The notes under the pieces: model-generated
Seen by the model: only the letters and a program-made list of their open reading frames with translations
Told to the model about the DNA's origin: nothing
Database searches by the model: none
Assembly (NCBI GenBank): GCA_905221605.1
Contig: CAJNDS010002723.1
Location: 1,097,316-1,161,315, forward strand
DNA: 64,000 nucleotides
Source of the DNA: Symbiodinium natans
Taxonomy: Eukaryota; Sar; Dinophyceae; Suessiales; Symbiodiniaceae
Direction of reading: 5' to 3'
Made by a program: the position numbers and the translations under genes
Shown: positions 49,655 through 59,455 of the stretch, one piece after another
Layout of the letters: the number at the start of each line of letters is the position of its first letter
How positions within the stretch are numbered: the stretch's first letter is position 1

Positions 49655-49755
49655 TTAGGGTCTGTTTTTGGGACATTTTGGTATTTTCCTTATGTGGGTT
49701 TATAGGGGGCCCAAGATAAAAAATATTGTTCTAAGGGTTTAAAAGCCAACCCAGT
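49655..49755. mobile_element. Family K element
   Basis: GTTTTTGGGACATTTTGGTA, TTTTCCTTATGTGGGTTTAT and CTAAGGGTTTAAAAGCCAAC correspond to other K copies. Confidence 0.6.
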
Positions 49756-49769
49756 TCCAACTAGCAGAC

Positions 49770-50116
49770 CTATACCCGTCCAGGCTTTACAATGCAGGGC
49801 CTACCCTGCAGCCATCGCTCGAAATTGTGGGTTTGTACTTGCTGTTTCGATCGAGGTTTGGCTACTACTCGGAACGTGCGGTTGCTTGATCTGGAGAGAG
49901 GAGTTCGTACATTTCTTTTGCAAATGCAGCGTGTGTTTAGCTGAGACTCCCAAACAACAAAAGGTCTGGGAAAGGGTCCCGCACAGGATTGTTTACACAG
50001 CTGCACTCGAATAACCCTCTTATGTTTGGATGTCGCAGCACCTCCGTCCAGCAAGGTCATCCAGAGTCGGCCTCTTACCTCACGCTGGCGTTGTGCAAGA
50101 TGTTTAGCGGCTTGAC
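49770..50116 (+). CDS. Two exon candidates
   Basis: 49770-49867, after AACTAGCAG, reads LYPSRLYNAGPTLQPSLEIV then GLYLLFRSRFGYYSERA (donor GCG|GTTGCT). 50041-50116, after TGGATGTCGCAG, reads TSVQQGHPESASYLTLALCK then MFSGL up to a family A element. Both good; phases not reconciled. Confidence 0.4.
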
Positions 50117-50215
50117 TTGGGATGTTCCCCCTCATACTAACAGTCCTTATGAGGGATTATAGTACCCCTATTCACCCCCCAATAAGGACTGTTAGTATAA
50201 GGAGGTACATTCCAA
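50117..50215. mobile_element. Family A TIR element, 8-bp duplication (7 of 8)
   Basis: TTGGGATGTTCCCCCTCATA and TATAAGGAGGTACATTCCAA; GGCTTGAC (50109-50116) versus GGTTTGAC (50216-50223). Confidence 0.8.
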
Positions 50216-50340
50216 GGTTTGACCCTACGCCCTAAACCCTAAACCCTTGTGGTTTTGGGATTGGCGCATCTTGTGCTTAGAGTTCACAATTACCGGCCAT
50301 CCTGGGCGTAGCCATGCGCTGAGGTTGGGAGGGTGTTGTT

Positions 50341-50600
50341 TGCAAGGTCACCCGCTTGCACAGGCCTCAGCTCATGAAGCACAACGCAGCTTTGTTGATG
50401 TTATGGGTTTAGGGTTTCGGGTTTGGGGTGGTTGAACAGCGCGCAGCTGCCCGGGCATCTCGCCAAAGGCACAACCGGACTGCGAGCACAGCTTTCCACA
50501 GCATCTTCGGCAGGTGGTCGGGATCTCAAGAGTGCAAGGTGTTGCCGACGCCTGACGCTGACCATCTAATCTGGATACCGAAACACCTGCAACGGGCAGG
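50341..50600 (+). CDS. Gene with a 40-nt telomere-like intron
   Basis: Exon about 50341-50406 (GHPLAQASAHEAQRSFVDVM) and exon 50447-50600 (ARASRQRHNRTASTAFHSIF, then GRWSGSQECKVLPTPDADHL, IWIPKHLQR), ending ACGGGCAG|GTGCGG. The intron 50407-50446 begins GTTTAGGGTTTCGGG and ends GCGCAG; GT-AG, phase kept (G plus CT gives Ala). Unrecognised family. Confidence 0.5.
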
Positions 50601-50616
50601 TGCGGGGTGGGCTTGT

Positions 50617-50694
50617 CGCGAGCGAGGGAGGGAAGGAGAGAGTGGGAGAGGAGGGAGAGAGAGGGAGAGAGAGGGAGGGAGAGAGAGAGAGCCA
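50617..50694. repeat. GA-rich purine tract
   Basis: GAGGGAGAGAG repeats; the open frames here are low-complexity. Confidence 0.9.
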
Positions 50695-51032
50695 GCTGTG
50701 TGTAGCTATTCTTTCCTTGCTCACCAGATTACATGGCAGGGCTGAGGGTTTAGGGTTTCGCCACGCCACCGGCAAAGGGTTCTTCTCCGGGACATAGGGC
50801 AGGCGGCGACCCGGTGGGGTTGCGGCAATGATTGGGTTTAGGAAGCTGTGGGGCTGTCAGCGCATTGACCCTCAGCTTTCCTAGCTGAGCCGCTGCGGCG
50901 TCAAACACAGGGGCAGGCTTGCCCGGTTCTCCCCCATCGCACCACCAAAAGAAAGAAGGCAAGAAGGAAAGAAACGTCTATGCTCGCAGAGACAGAGAGA
51001 CTGAAACCTCCCCCGAATGACCACTGACATCC

Positions 51033-51285
51033 CGGACAGGTGGACCATAGGGATGTTGAGCGTTTGAGAGTTGTATCCCCAAAGTGCTGGAAGGTACTCC
51101 TGGTTCCGGTCCAACTTGTGGGAGAGGCTGCGTCGACGATTCTACACGGGCTGCGCCATGCTGCGAACGAAATCCTTATTACTTCAATGTTGCTCACCCA
51201 AACACTACTCTTGCCTCGCCACCCCGAAGACAGAACACTCAGTTTGAGGGTGTGGGGGTTCTCATGCCAACGACACTAGAAGAGG
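51033..51285 (+). CDS. Long exon candidate, frame ambiguous
   Basis: One frame reads VDHRDVERLRVVSPKCWKVL, LVPVQLVGEAASTILHGLRH, AANEILITSMLL; another, further right, reads NTQFEGVGVLMPTTLEE with a donor GAG|GTTGGT. Possibly two exons. The minus strand is open as well. Confidence 0.35.
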
Positions 51286-51331
51286 TTGGTAGACCTTTGT
51301 TTGCTATGAGTTTTCTGGGACCCTTCTCAGC

Positions 51332-51428
51332 ATGAAGCCAGACAGACAGCCTTGGCGATAGGGAAACCTCAGCGACTCGGTTTTCCCAAGGGTCCTTTGC
51401 ACCCCTCCTCACATCCAGGCAGTGGGAA
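51332..51428 (+). CDS. Exon candidate
   Basis: After GGGACCCTTCTCAG reads HEARQTALAIGKPQRLGFPK then GPLHPSSHPGSG into a CCCTAAA tract. Confidence 0.4.
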
Positions 51429-51715
51429 CCCTAAACCCTAAACTGGCCCTAAACCCTAAACCCTTCACCCCAAAACCGCCGCTTCAGAAACTAGCAAGCT
51501 TTGTTTAGCTGTTGGAGGCTTTTTTTTCTGCGATGTGCGGGTTGGCCACTTTTGCCCACTCCAACCACCCCTCAGACACCCCTAAACCCTAACAAGCCCT
51601 TTAAAAAAACTATCCAAGATAACATCCACCTCATGGAACTGAGTTTTGTCCCTAAACCCCAAACCCTAATCCCTCAACCCGAACAAACCCCTAAACCCTG
51701 AATCTGACCTGCCAG

Positions 51716-51794
51716 TGAAGACGTCCTTACGTTCCAGAAGGACGGCAGCGTCGTCACATCAAGAGGCGCGCCGTGCGGTTGCGATGAAGGATGT
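51716..51794 (+). CDS. Exon with telomeric donor
   Basis: After CTGACCTGCCAG reads EDVLTFQKDGSVVTSRGAPC then GCDEGC; TGT|GTTTAGGGTTTAGGG follows, so the telomere-like tract would be the 5' splice site. Good composition, unrecognised. Confidence 0.5.
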
Positions 51795-52400
51795 GTTTAG
51801 GGTTTAGGGTTCAGGGTTTAGGGTTTAGGGTTTAGGGTTTAGGGCTGGGCCTAGAGCTGCAGCCCGTTTGGGGGCTTGGGGAACGTTTAGCGTTGAGGTT
51901 TAAAAGGCGTGCCAGGCATGTATTGCTGTGTTTCATTCCATCTCTGGCAAGGGCATAAGAAATCCCAGGAGGTGTGGGAGGTTTCAGGACAAAAGGGGTA
52001 AGGGGGGTTAGTTCATGCGTAGCCTTAGCATTCGGAGTAAAAAGTTTCAATCTAACTCATGAGTCCTTACAAGTAGGGTTATACGTATATAGGGTAACTG
52101 TGGCTGTAGCCTGATTTAGGCTACGTACTTCTAAACCCACTGCTAAGTACCCATGAACCTTCAACTAGTTGATAGGGTTCTTAGGGTGGAACCCATGAAC
52201 CCTATAACTAGTTCAGTCATGAACCCCTGTGTTAGGGGTTGATGGAAATAATTCTGAATTCAATGGGCTCATAGAAACTCAAGGTTTACCGAGGCTGTGC
52301 ATCCCGAAACCCCAAACCCTAAAGCCTGGGTTTGTTCCCTGGCTTAGGATTTAGGGTTTAGGATTTAGGTTTGAGGGTTCCCCAGCCCAGTTGAGAAAAA
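51795..52400. other. Intron-like stretch with a family J element
   Basis: TTTAGGG tract 51795-51843; J-like ends TGAGTCCTTACAAGTAGGGT (about 52061) and GTACCCATGAACCTTCAAC (about 52147). Minus strand is open 51832-52050, not convincing. Confidence 0.45.
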
Positions 52401-52402
52401 AA

Positions 52403-52600
52403 GGGTTGTGTCAGGTCTTGGCAAGTGGCACCTGGACCGATCACAGGACATGGGCTCAGGGTACGGAGGGTTTAGGGTTGAGGGTTCAGGCTTCCAGTGA
52501 GCCATTGCCACAGCTGTGTCAACGTATCCCCACCACGCATCATACGAAAGCAATCCCCAGCAGACAAGGGAGCATCTATGGCCTCGGATGTGACTTGTAG
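52403..52600 (+). CDS. Exons around a 21-nt telomere-like insert
   Basis: One frame runs through from GLCQVLASGTWTDHRTWAQG over three degenerate TTTAGGG units (translated GLGLRVQ) into ASSEPLPQLCQRIPTTHHTK and AIPSRQGSIYGLGCDL, stop TAG at 52598. Three 7-bp units equal 21 nt, so the frame survives. Splicing at GGTTCAG|GCTTCC is the alternative. Confidence 0.4.
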   Translation, partial: GLCQVLASGTWTDHRTWAQGTEGLGLRVQASSEPLPQLCQRIPTTHHTKAIPSRQGSIYGLGCDL

Positions 52601-52603
52601 AGG

Positions 52604-52674
52604 TTAGGGTTTAGGGTTTAGGGTTTAGGGTTTAGGGTTTAGGGTTTAGGGTTTAGGGTTTAGGGTTTAGGGTT
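52604..52674 (+). repeat. Telomere-like tract, TTTAGGG sense
   Basis: Ten clean units. Confidence 0.95.
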
Positions 52675-52679
52675 GTTGC

Positions 52680-53000
52680 GAGCTTGAACCATCTTCGTGG
52701 CTCATGAGTGGCTCAAGACCACGCTGTAGAGTGCTGCACAACAGCCTCGACGTCAATCTAGCAGAGCAACCAATTTCCATGCCCGGCACTGGCCATTACT
52801 TCACCTTAGCCACCCAACAAAAAGGGTTTAGGGTTTAGGGAGGCAAGTCCTATCTGAACCTGATTCCACTGATCCGCACGATACGCGCAAGGTAAGTCTT
52901 TACAGAAGCCAGTTGCGGACTGAGCTTAGGGTGTGTCGCTAGCGTCTTCCGTGGAAGACCTGTGCGGAGCACTCAGTGTGTCTGTGGTCTGGGAAGTCAC
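52680..53000 (+). CDS. Three exons with telomeric and canonical splice edges
   Basis: 52680-52825 (ELEPSSWLMSGSRPRCRVLH, LDVNLAEQPISMPGTGHYFT, LATQQK) ends at GGTTTAGGG; about 52847-52890 (SYLNLIPLIRTIRA) ends GCAAG|GTAAGT; about 52934-53000 (SSVEDLCGALSVSVVWEVT) ends at a family L element. Order and composition support one gene, unrecognised. Confidence 0.5.
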
Positions 53001-53262
53001 ATAGGGGCCTGAATAATTAGAACAAGATTTTGGGGTAGTATAGTTATAAAGGCACCATAAGGGAATACTATTAGTAGCTATTCCGAACCCTGTATTAGGA
53101 GGTTTCCTATGACACCAGGCGGCTCCCCTGCCTTGTAACTAGTGACCCGTGTGGGGGTTTCCGAAATTAGGGGGTATCTCATTTCGGGGTCTTATTGCAG
53201 GGGAATCTTACTACGATTTGGGGTTTACATTTGGGGTCCCTGATTTCCGTGAAACTCCCATG
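52999..53262. mobile_element. Family L then family F element
   Basis: L: ATAGGGGCCTGAATAATTAG to about 53085. F: GGGGGTTTCCGAAATTAGGG (53154) to TTTCCGTGAAACTCCC (about 53259). Confidence 0.6.
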
Positions 53263-53312
53263 CTAAAGCAGAAGCGCAAAGCAGTGTGCAGCCCTAAACC
53301 CTAAACCCTAAA

Positions 53313-53670
53313 CCCAGTTGTCTCAGACCCGACACGTGCAGCCTACGAAGGCCCGTGTCTGCGATGAGCAGGGCAGTGCCGAAATCTTCTTCGGATCCTT
53401 GGTGAGCTGAATGAGTACACCCTTACACTTTTGGGGGTACGATAATCCCCCTATAGAACTGAAAGTGTACACTTTTTTTGGTGCCTAAGAATAATCCCCT
53501 CTAGAACTGCAAACCCTAAACCCTAAGCCCTAAAACCTTTTTTTGGACACTAGAAAAGGTGCACAGGGTTGCTTTAAAAAAAATTGTGCCGATGCTGAGG
53601 ATCAGTGGCAAGCTATGAGTCCAGGCTCCCCGGGTTTTGGGAATCCGAGGGCCTTTTTCACCTTTGGAGC
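53313..53670 (+). CDS. Exon pair around a family I element
   Basis: Exon 53313-53402 (after GTTGTCTCAG; RHVQPTKARVCDEQGSAEIF then FGSL) ends CCTTG|GTGAGC. After the element and a telomere-like tract, GATGCTGAGGATCAG precedes WQAMSPGSPGFGNPRAFFTF and stops TAA at about 53670. Unrecognised. Confidence 0.45.
53397..53583. mobile_element. Family I element with telomere-like insert
   Basis: ATCCTTGGTGAGCTGAATGA, GAGTACACCCTTACACTTTT and GAACTGAAAGTGTACACTTT match the copy at 61187-61302; right end GCTGAGGAT. CCCTAAA units at 53511-53530 interrupt it. Confidence 0.55.
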
Positions 53671-53717
53671 CTAAGAGGGTTTAGGGTTTAGGGTTTAGGG
53701 TTTAGGGTTTAGGCATA

Positions 53718-53850
53718 GTACTGGCTAGACCCTCAGTCCAGTGGCAAAAGGGATGACATGCCCCCCGTGCGACGCGGATATGCCTATGAGGGTTCTATGG
53801 GATTCCATGGGCTGTACACCCTTTTTGGGGGTTCAGCTAGTCGCAGGGCC
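53718..53850 (+). CDS. Candidate terminal exon
   Basis: After TTTAGGCATAG reads YWLDPQSSGKRDDMPPVRRG then YAYEGSMGFHGLYTLFGGSA and stops at about 53850. Acceptor is formed at the edge of a TTTAGGG tract. Unrecognised. Confidence 0.45.
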
Positions 53851-53985
53851 TGAGCAGGTCTGCGCTGGGTCCCGTGGTGGTTTTTGCTAAGTCTGGCTTT
53901 GGCGGGTTCCCTTGAGAAGGGTCGCTATAAGACAGCCAAGCCGGGTTAAGAAAGCGTGCATCATACTGCGCAAATTCTGTTGCAG

Positions 53986-54543
53986 ATGGAGTGGGCTGCC
54001 CACCCCCCCCCGACCAGCCCCAACCACCCCACCATGAAAAAGCCAAGAAAAAGCCCAAATTTTTTAATCGGCTTCACAAGCACGATATCGCGTGCAGAAA
54101 CCAGGCAAGTGGAAGCGCAGTACTATTTGGGGGCGGTTGAACAGATTTGGAGCTGTGAGCCCGGAAAACGCGTGGACAAGATGTGTCACGCAAACGAGTG
54201 CGAGCCGGGCCTACTGTAACAAAGAATCACCTCGGCCTGCTTTCGGGTGTCATCTACTATTTGCTGAAGAACCCCCACAACAAAAGATCATAATCCCTAT
54301 ACATGTCTTATAAGGAAGATTTTTTTAAAGGGGGGGGGGGGAGGTTCTTAAGCACTTCGTAGTAATGGTGGCCATCACAAGTTGTCGGGTTCCATTGTTT
54401 TGCATTTTTCGATGACACGGCTTGAAGATGTTTCCTCATGCGAGCTTCGAAGTCCACTCACATGTACACCCAAGCGTACCCGAGATGAAGCCTTTTTGCA
54501 TGCACACGCTGTTGAGAAGTGGAAGTTTCGTGCGAACAATTAG
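53986..54543 (+). CDS. Multi-exon gene split by a family B element
   Basis: After TTCTGTTGCAG (53985) a Pro/Lys-rich exon reads KAKKKPKFFNRLHKHDIACR (CAG|GCAAGT is a classical GC donor) or, in another frame, MEWAAHPPPTSPNHPTMKKP. Exon 54098-54246 (KPGKWKRSTIWGRLNRFGAV, CVTQTSASRAYCNKESPRPA) joins by a GT-AG intron (54247-54362) to 54363-54543 (GGHHKLSGSIVLHFSMTRLE, RDEAFLHAHAVEKWKFRANN), stop TAG. Deleting the element and its 4-bp flank also keeps this frame. Unrecognised. Confidence 0.5.
54254..54362. mobile_element. Family B TIR element, flanks TCAT/TAAT
   Basis: CTACTATTTGCTGAAGAACC and GGTTCTTAAGCACTTCGTAG; 4-bp flanks differ at one base. Confidence 0.75.
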
Positions 54544-54885
54544 GTGCAGGTTGATATCGCGCAGGGTAGATGAGATGCAGCGCTCTTGGCGTTGCACTTC
54601 ACTTATACCGCTCACGGTCTCAAATCCTAAAAACACCTAAAACCCCTAAACCCTGAACCCTAAACCCTCAACCCTAAAAAAGCACCTAAACACCCCCTGA
54701 ACACTAAAAAACACCTAAAAAACTCTGAACCCTAAACCCTCAACCCTGAAAGCCTTTCGCAGGCAGTTACCGGACTTCGAGTCTGCTACCAGCCTGCGGG
54801 TTTTGGATTTAGGGCTTGAGGTTTAAGGGCAAAAAGGGTGTGAGGTTTAGGGTTTAGGGTTTAGGGTTTAGGGTTTAGTGTGCGG

Positions 54886-54997
54886 TTGGGATGTTGCCCC
54901 TATATAACCGTCCTTAGCAGGGATTCTAGTACGGGGGGGGGGGGGGTACTAGAATCCGTACTACGGACTCTTAGTATACGGGGGAACATCCCAAGTT
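54886..54997. mobile_element. Family A TIR element with G-run centre
   Basis: TTGGGATGTTGCCCC and GGGGGAACATCCCAA; flanks GTGTGCGG and GTTTGAGG agree at 6 of 8. The element follows a TTTAGGG tract of five units. Confidence 0.75.
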
Positions 54998-55260
54998 TGA
55001 GGTCGGTCTGGTGTTTAGGGTGGACATGGCCCATGCCTGCCTGGCACTTTCACAGAATGTTTCTTAGGATGACTACTAATTGCTTAAGAACCTCGAAACA
55101 AAAAGAAAAGCATTCTTCCTTTTTGAGGGTAATATATAGGGATTATCATGCTTTATTCTTTCGGGGTTCTTAAGCAAACAGTAGATGAGCATCCGGATGA
55201 TCATCCCCAACATCCCCCCCCCCCCCCGAGACCCAAATTCTGAACTTTACGCATAAATCG
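54998..55260 (+). CDS. Exon candidates around a family B element
   Basis: A frame MPAWHFHRMFLRM before the element continues, after removing it and one ATGA, as SIRMIIPNIPPPPRDPNSE. Another frame reads FEVGLVFRVDMAHACLALSQ. The element spans about 55074-55186 (CTACTAATTGCTTAAGAACC to GGTTCTTAAGCAAACAGTAG). Confidence 0.35.
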
Positions 55261-55420
55261 GTTTGTGAGTGCAGAAACAAAAGTATCGCAGCTCGCGACT
55301 TAAAATCAGAAGTAATCATGATTTACGAGACACAATTCAGGAGTAGATCGTTTTTACGAGTACACTCCCCCGAGGAGGCCCGACGGGGAGGTTCATGGGC
55401 ATGATCATCCCCATACACCC

Positions 55421-55514
55421 AGAGACTCCAAAACCCCTTAATTAAGGAATATACCTTAAATTAGAATAGGAACCCCTATATTCCTTAATTAAGGGGTTTT
55501 GGAGTCTCTGGGAA
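55421..55514. mobile_element. Family C TIR element, nearly perfect hairpin
   Basis: CCCAGAGACTCCAAAACCCC and GGGGTTTTGGAGTCTCTGGG are exact complements; TTAATTAAGGAATAT arms extend them. Probably the youngest C copy. Confidence 0.85.
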
Positions 55515-55589
55515 CATGGGAGTTTACGACACAAAAGGGGCCCCCCATACTAGATCCCCCAATTATTAGGATTCCCTTACGTGCTGAGG

Positions 55590-55655
55590 CTAGGAGGGGA
55601 CGAGGATGCCGATCCCGACTTCGAAGAGATGGTGGGGGCCCTTGGCTTCTTCAGG
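55590..55655 (+). CDS. Exon candidate, acidic
   Basis: After CTTACGTGCTGAG reads LGGDEDADPDFEEMVGALGF then FRV. Unrecognised; a CCCTAAA tract follows at 55664. Confidence 0.45.
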
Positions 55656-55663
55656 GTATCCGG

Positions 55664-55770
55664 AACCCTAAACCCTAGCCCTAAACCCTAAACCCTAAAC
55701 CCTAAACCCTAAACCCTAAACCCTAAACCCTAAACCCTAAACCCTAAACCCTAAACCCTAGCCCTAAACC
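55664..55770 (-). repeat. Telomere-like tract, CCCTAAA sense
   Basis: About 15 units with CCCTAGC at both ends. Confidence 0.95.
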
Positions 55771-56095
55771 CTGAACCCTTTTCTTCTTGTGGGAGGCCTG
55801 GGATCCACATGTCCGAGTTTCAGATTTACATAGGCATGGTGGAGGTTGAGGCAGTTTAAGGTTGAATGAAGCGTTTGGGTTTCGGTTAGGGTTTAGGGTT
55901 CAGGGTTCAGGGTTTAGGGTTTAGGGTTTAGGGCGAAAGAGGTTGAATGTCGGGAGGTTTCATGTTTGGGCTTTCAGGGTTTCGCGCTGGGGCTTAGGAT
56001 GCTGTTTTGGGCTTACACGGGTTTAGGGTTTAGGGTTTAGGGTTACGGTTTCGGGGTGTAACGGGGGAGCGGGACGTCCGGCCGCCGACCTCGCG
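55771..56095. other. Telomere-like remnants, no gene
   Basis: TTTAGGG tracts at 55888-55933 and 56022-56043 in otherwise unassigned sequence. Confidence 0.5.
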
Positions 56096-56356
56096 CGGTT
56101 TAGGGTTTAGGGCTTTAGGGCTTTAGGGTTAGGGTTTTAGGGTTTTAGGGTTTTAGGGTTTTAGGGTTTTAGGGTTTTAGGGTTTTAGGGTTTTAGGGTT
56201 TTAGGGTTTTAGGGTTTTAGGGTTTTAGGGTTTTAGGGCTTTAGGGCTTTAGGGCTTTAGGGCTTTAGGGCTTTAGGGCTTTAGGGCTTTAGGGCTTTAG
56301 GGGCTTTAGGGCTTTAGGGCTTTAGGGCTTTAGGGTTTTAGGGTTTTAGGGTTTTT
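56096..56356 (+). repeat. Telomere-like array, TTTTAGGG and CTTTAGGG blocks
   Basis: About 32 units: some 17 of TTTTAGGG, then about 12 of CTTTAGGG, then TTTTAGGG. Confidence 0.95.
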
Positions 56357-56689
56357 GAGAGTCTGGGTTTGGCGAGGACTTAGCTAGAGTGGGGTAGAGA
56401 GTTTGACGCAACCCTTCATTTCTCTAGTGCGCTTCTTTGTTTCTCGTGGATCCAACTGAGCACAGCCCCCTTACACAGCGAAAGTAAAAACCACAACCCT
56501 GCGCACGCCAAAAAAATAAAAATCTCTGGCACGCAAGAACGCGAACTCTGCCCCACACAGCATGCAAAACAACACGAGCCCGCAGAAAAACGACGCCCAG
56601 CAGGAAGTGGATTTTAAAACTCGTGGCCCTGCCACACCCTTTTCTTTATCCGTATTGTAAATTCAGGGAACTTCGGGGTGGGAGTTTTT

Positions 56690-58978
56690 TTTTTGAAGGA
56701 GGGCTATGCGGCGATACGCTCATCAGCTTCTCTACAGTCTGGAATGTGCTGCTGCGAATCCAGGTGAGCGATCTGCGTCGCAGCTTCGTCGGCTGGCTGA
56801 AGAAGGCTGAGCTTGAGCTGAAGCAGCACCGCAGCGATGTGAGGCCGGAGAAGGGAAAGCTAAACCCTAAACCCTAAACCCTAAACCCTAAACCCTAAAC
56901 CCTAAACCCTAAACCCTAAACCCTAAACCCTAAACCCTAAACCGTCTGAGTCCGAGGGCTCTAGGAAAGACACCAGTTGGCCGAATTTGAGTCGTGAAAG
57001 CTTGAAAGCTCCTTGCTTGGGGAGCTCAAGTAGTTGGAGTTTCTCCGAGTTGGCAAAGCCGATGCCGCAATCCGTAAACCCCAAACCCTAAACCCTAAAG
57101 CCCTAAACCTTAAACTCTAAAACCCTAAATCCCTTCAACCCTAAAACCCCAAAACCCCTGGGAAAGCAGAACTCTGGAGGCGAGGGCGGCAGGCCTTCGA
57201 GGAGGACCTGCGGGTTGAGCTGCTGTGCTTGGCAGCCCAGTGGTACCCTTTACCCTTTTTGTGGGTTTAGGGTTTAGGGTTTAGGGTTTGGGTTATGGGT
57301 TCCCTTATAAAATAAGCCCGCCATTAAAAGGGTGACCTTATTACAGTATGGTTGCTGGGCTACCAAGTGTGTTTATAGCTTTTTGGCACCCCGGTGGGTT
57401 GGGATGCTTCCCCCTTCTACTAACAGTCCTTAATAAAAAATTATAATACCCTCTCCCGCAGACATATATATATATATATATATAAAGTATAAACAATCTA
57501 CCTATGCAAAAGGTTATACGTGCCCAAGTCACCCTACTTATAGCCCCACAACCTACAACTGCCCATGAACCTTCAAGTAGCCAGGAGAAGCTGTCGGTTT
57601 GGCAGCAGTTTGTGGCGGAGAAGCAGCGGGAGGCAACACCCAAGCGCGCCATGCCGCCATGCCGGGCCATGTTTAGGGTTTAGGGTTCAGGGTTTAGGGT
57701 TTAGGGTCAACTAGGGTTGAGGGAGTTGAGGGCTTCATATGTGGGGCTTGTGTGCTTCTGGAAAACTTGCAAGGCCATCGCTCCACAGAAGGGGGAGGGG
57801 GGGGGGCTTTCAGGTCCCAGATTTTTGCCATCTTGCAGTCAGTAGCAAGGGGCTTTTTAGGGAAGACCCGCAGGTGGAGAAGATCCGTGAAGACCGGCGC
57901 CACGCCGAGGATGAGATGGCGACACAGCTCAGGCTGGGTTGTCTCAGGGCTCAGGGAAGATCGGCTCCGACACCACATTGCAAAGAGCAGGCGCGCAAAA
58001 CAGCAGATGGCAAAGCACTACATGCGCCATCCGCAAGACCGGCGAAAAGCTTCTAATCCCAGCTAGGCTGGAGGCAAAGAAACCCTAAGCCCCAAACCCC
58101 AAACCCTAAACCCTACAACCTAAACCCTAAGCATCGAGCAGGCAGGTTCAAGCGGACATCGAAGAGTCCAGGCAGCGCATCAGCGAGGAGCGCATGCGCG
58201 TGGCCTGGGCGTTAGACCCTAAACCCTAAACCCTAAACCCTAAACCCTAAACCCTAAACCCTAAACCTCAAACCTCAAACCCTAAACCCTAAACCCCTCA
58301 CCCTAAACCCTAAACAGGTGGAGCACGGAGGTTCGGTTTGGGGCAGTTGCTTCACTCGCGCTATGTGCATGTCCTCCGGGGCGTGATAAGACTGCACAAG
58401 ACGGCACACCCCAACCCGAACTGTACCCCTACATCCCTGAACCCGAGACATCAAAAAGCGGAAAACCCAACGGCCCTAAACCACATACCCCCGCCTTGCC
58501 TAAACCCCGAAAAGTGTAAAAGCCCTGAACCCCACGTTTCCCAAAGCCCCTAACCTCCCCGAATTTCCTTGGGTCCTGGACCGAGATCGGCTGGAATCTG
58601 GAATTCAGGTTTCGCTGAGAGCCAAGAATACCTGAAACCCAAACCTTCCCAAGCCCTCAGCCAGCTTCACCCAGGTCGAACAGGAGGGTGCGCAGCGAAG
58701 GAGGGGAGTGGCGCACGAGTACGAGAAGTTCCGTTGGGCATCCCAGAACCCAACGCAAAGGTGCTTTAGAGGGTTGAGGGCTTTTGGGGATGTTGAGGGT
58801 TTAAGGTTTTTTGGGGTTTGGGATGTTTCGGGCTTTGGGATGTTTAGGGTTTAGGGTTTAGGGTTTAGGGTTTTGGGTGTTTGAGCCACTCGTGTCTGAC
58901 ATGTGGAGGATGCCGAGGGCCGACGGTTTTCCAGCATCCGCAGAGATCGACCATCAGGGCTTCTTGAGGTTGCAGAGG
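56690..58978 (+). CDS. Coiled-coil gene, several exons
   Basis: Exon candidates in order: 56690-56862 (VSDLRRSFVGWLKKAELELK then QHRSDVRPEKG), about 57166-57230 (ELWRRGRQAFEEDLRVELL), about 57578-57670 (EKLSVWQQFVAEKQREATPK), 57889-57937 (VEKIREDRRHAEDEMATQL, after GACCCGCAG), about 57955-58060 (EDRLRHHIAKSRRAKQQMAK), 58152-58217 (QADIEESRQRISEERMRVAW), 58317 on (VEHGG; acceptor CCCTAAACCCTAAACAG), about 58570-58607 (VLDRDRLESGIQ), 58675-58772 (VEQEGAQRRRGVAHEYEKFR), 58889-58978 (VSDMWRMPRADGFPASAEID). Lys/Arg/Glu-rich helices dominate. Not all phases were checked. It may be the N-terminal part of the KCTD-like gene that follows on the same strand. Confidence 0.5.
57231..57364. mobile_element. 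Family D element with TTTAGGG insert, duplication TGTG
   Basis: CTTGGCAGCCCAGTGG and GGTTGCTGGGCTACCAAG; TGTG flanks on both sides. A four-unit TTTAGGG tract (about 57264-57290) lies inside the element. Confidence 0.8.
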
Positions 58979-59289
58979 TTTGTACTGGAACCCTAAACCC
59001 TAAACCTTAAACCCAGGTTTGGAAGGTCTGGTTGTGGGTTCAGACTTTGTGCCCGGATTTCAGCCGACGCTCTCTGCCTGTAGATGTTTGCACAATTAAA
59101 ATTGAGAGTCACAGGCCTCTGCACTGCAACTAGGGATTGTGGTTGAAGCATCGAAGTATAGCGTGCGGTGGCCTTTCCGAAATTGGGGTACCTTATTGGG
59201 GTCCGTATTATTGTGGTTGTGTGTGATTTCGAGAGATGTCCCTCAGTGTGTTACCTGCTGTGTGCGAGAGCGACGAATGCCGTAAACCA

Positions 59290-59450
59290 TTATGACTAGT
59301 CTGATGATTCTTGTTAATTATGGCTACCATGACTATTATGACGATTATTCCTATTATTGCTACTATTGCTATTAGTGCAATGATTACTATTCTTACTATT
59401 CTGACTATTAATACTAGTATGATTAGCAAGAATTACTAGCCTTTAACCCT
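59290..59450. repeat. TATTA/CTATTA low-complexity DNA, first block
   Basis: Degenerate triplet-like ATT/ACT repeats; with the block at 59575-59705 it flanks a GC-rich exon on both sides. The corresponding minus-strand open frames are artefacts. Confidence 0.85.
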
Positions 59451-59455
59451 TGCAG

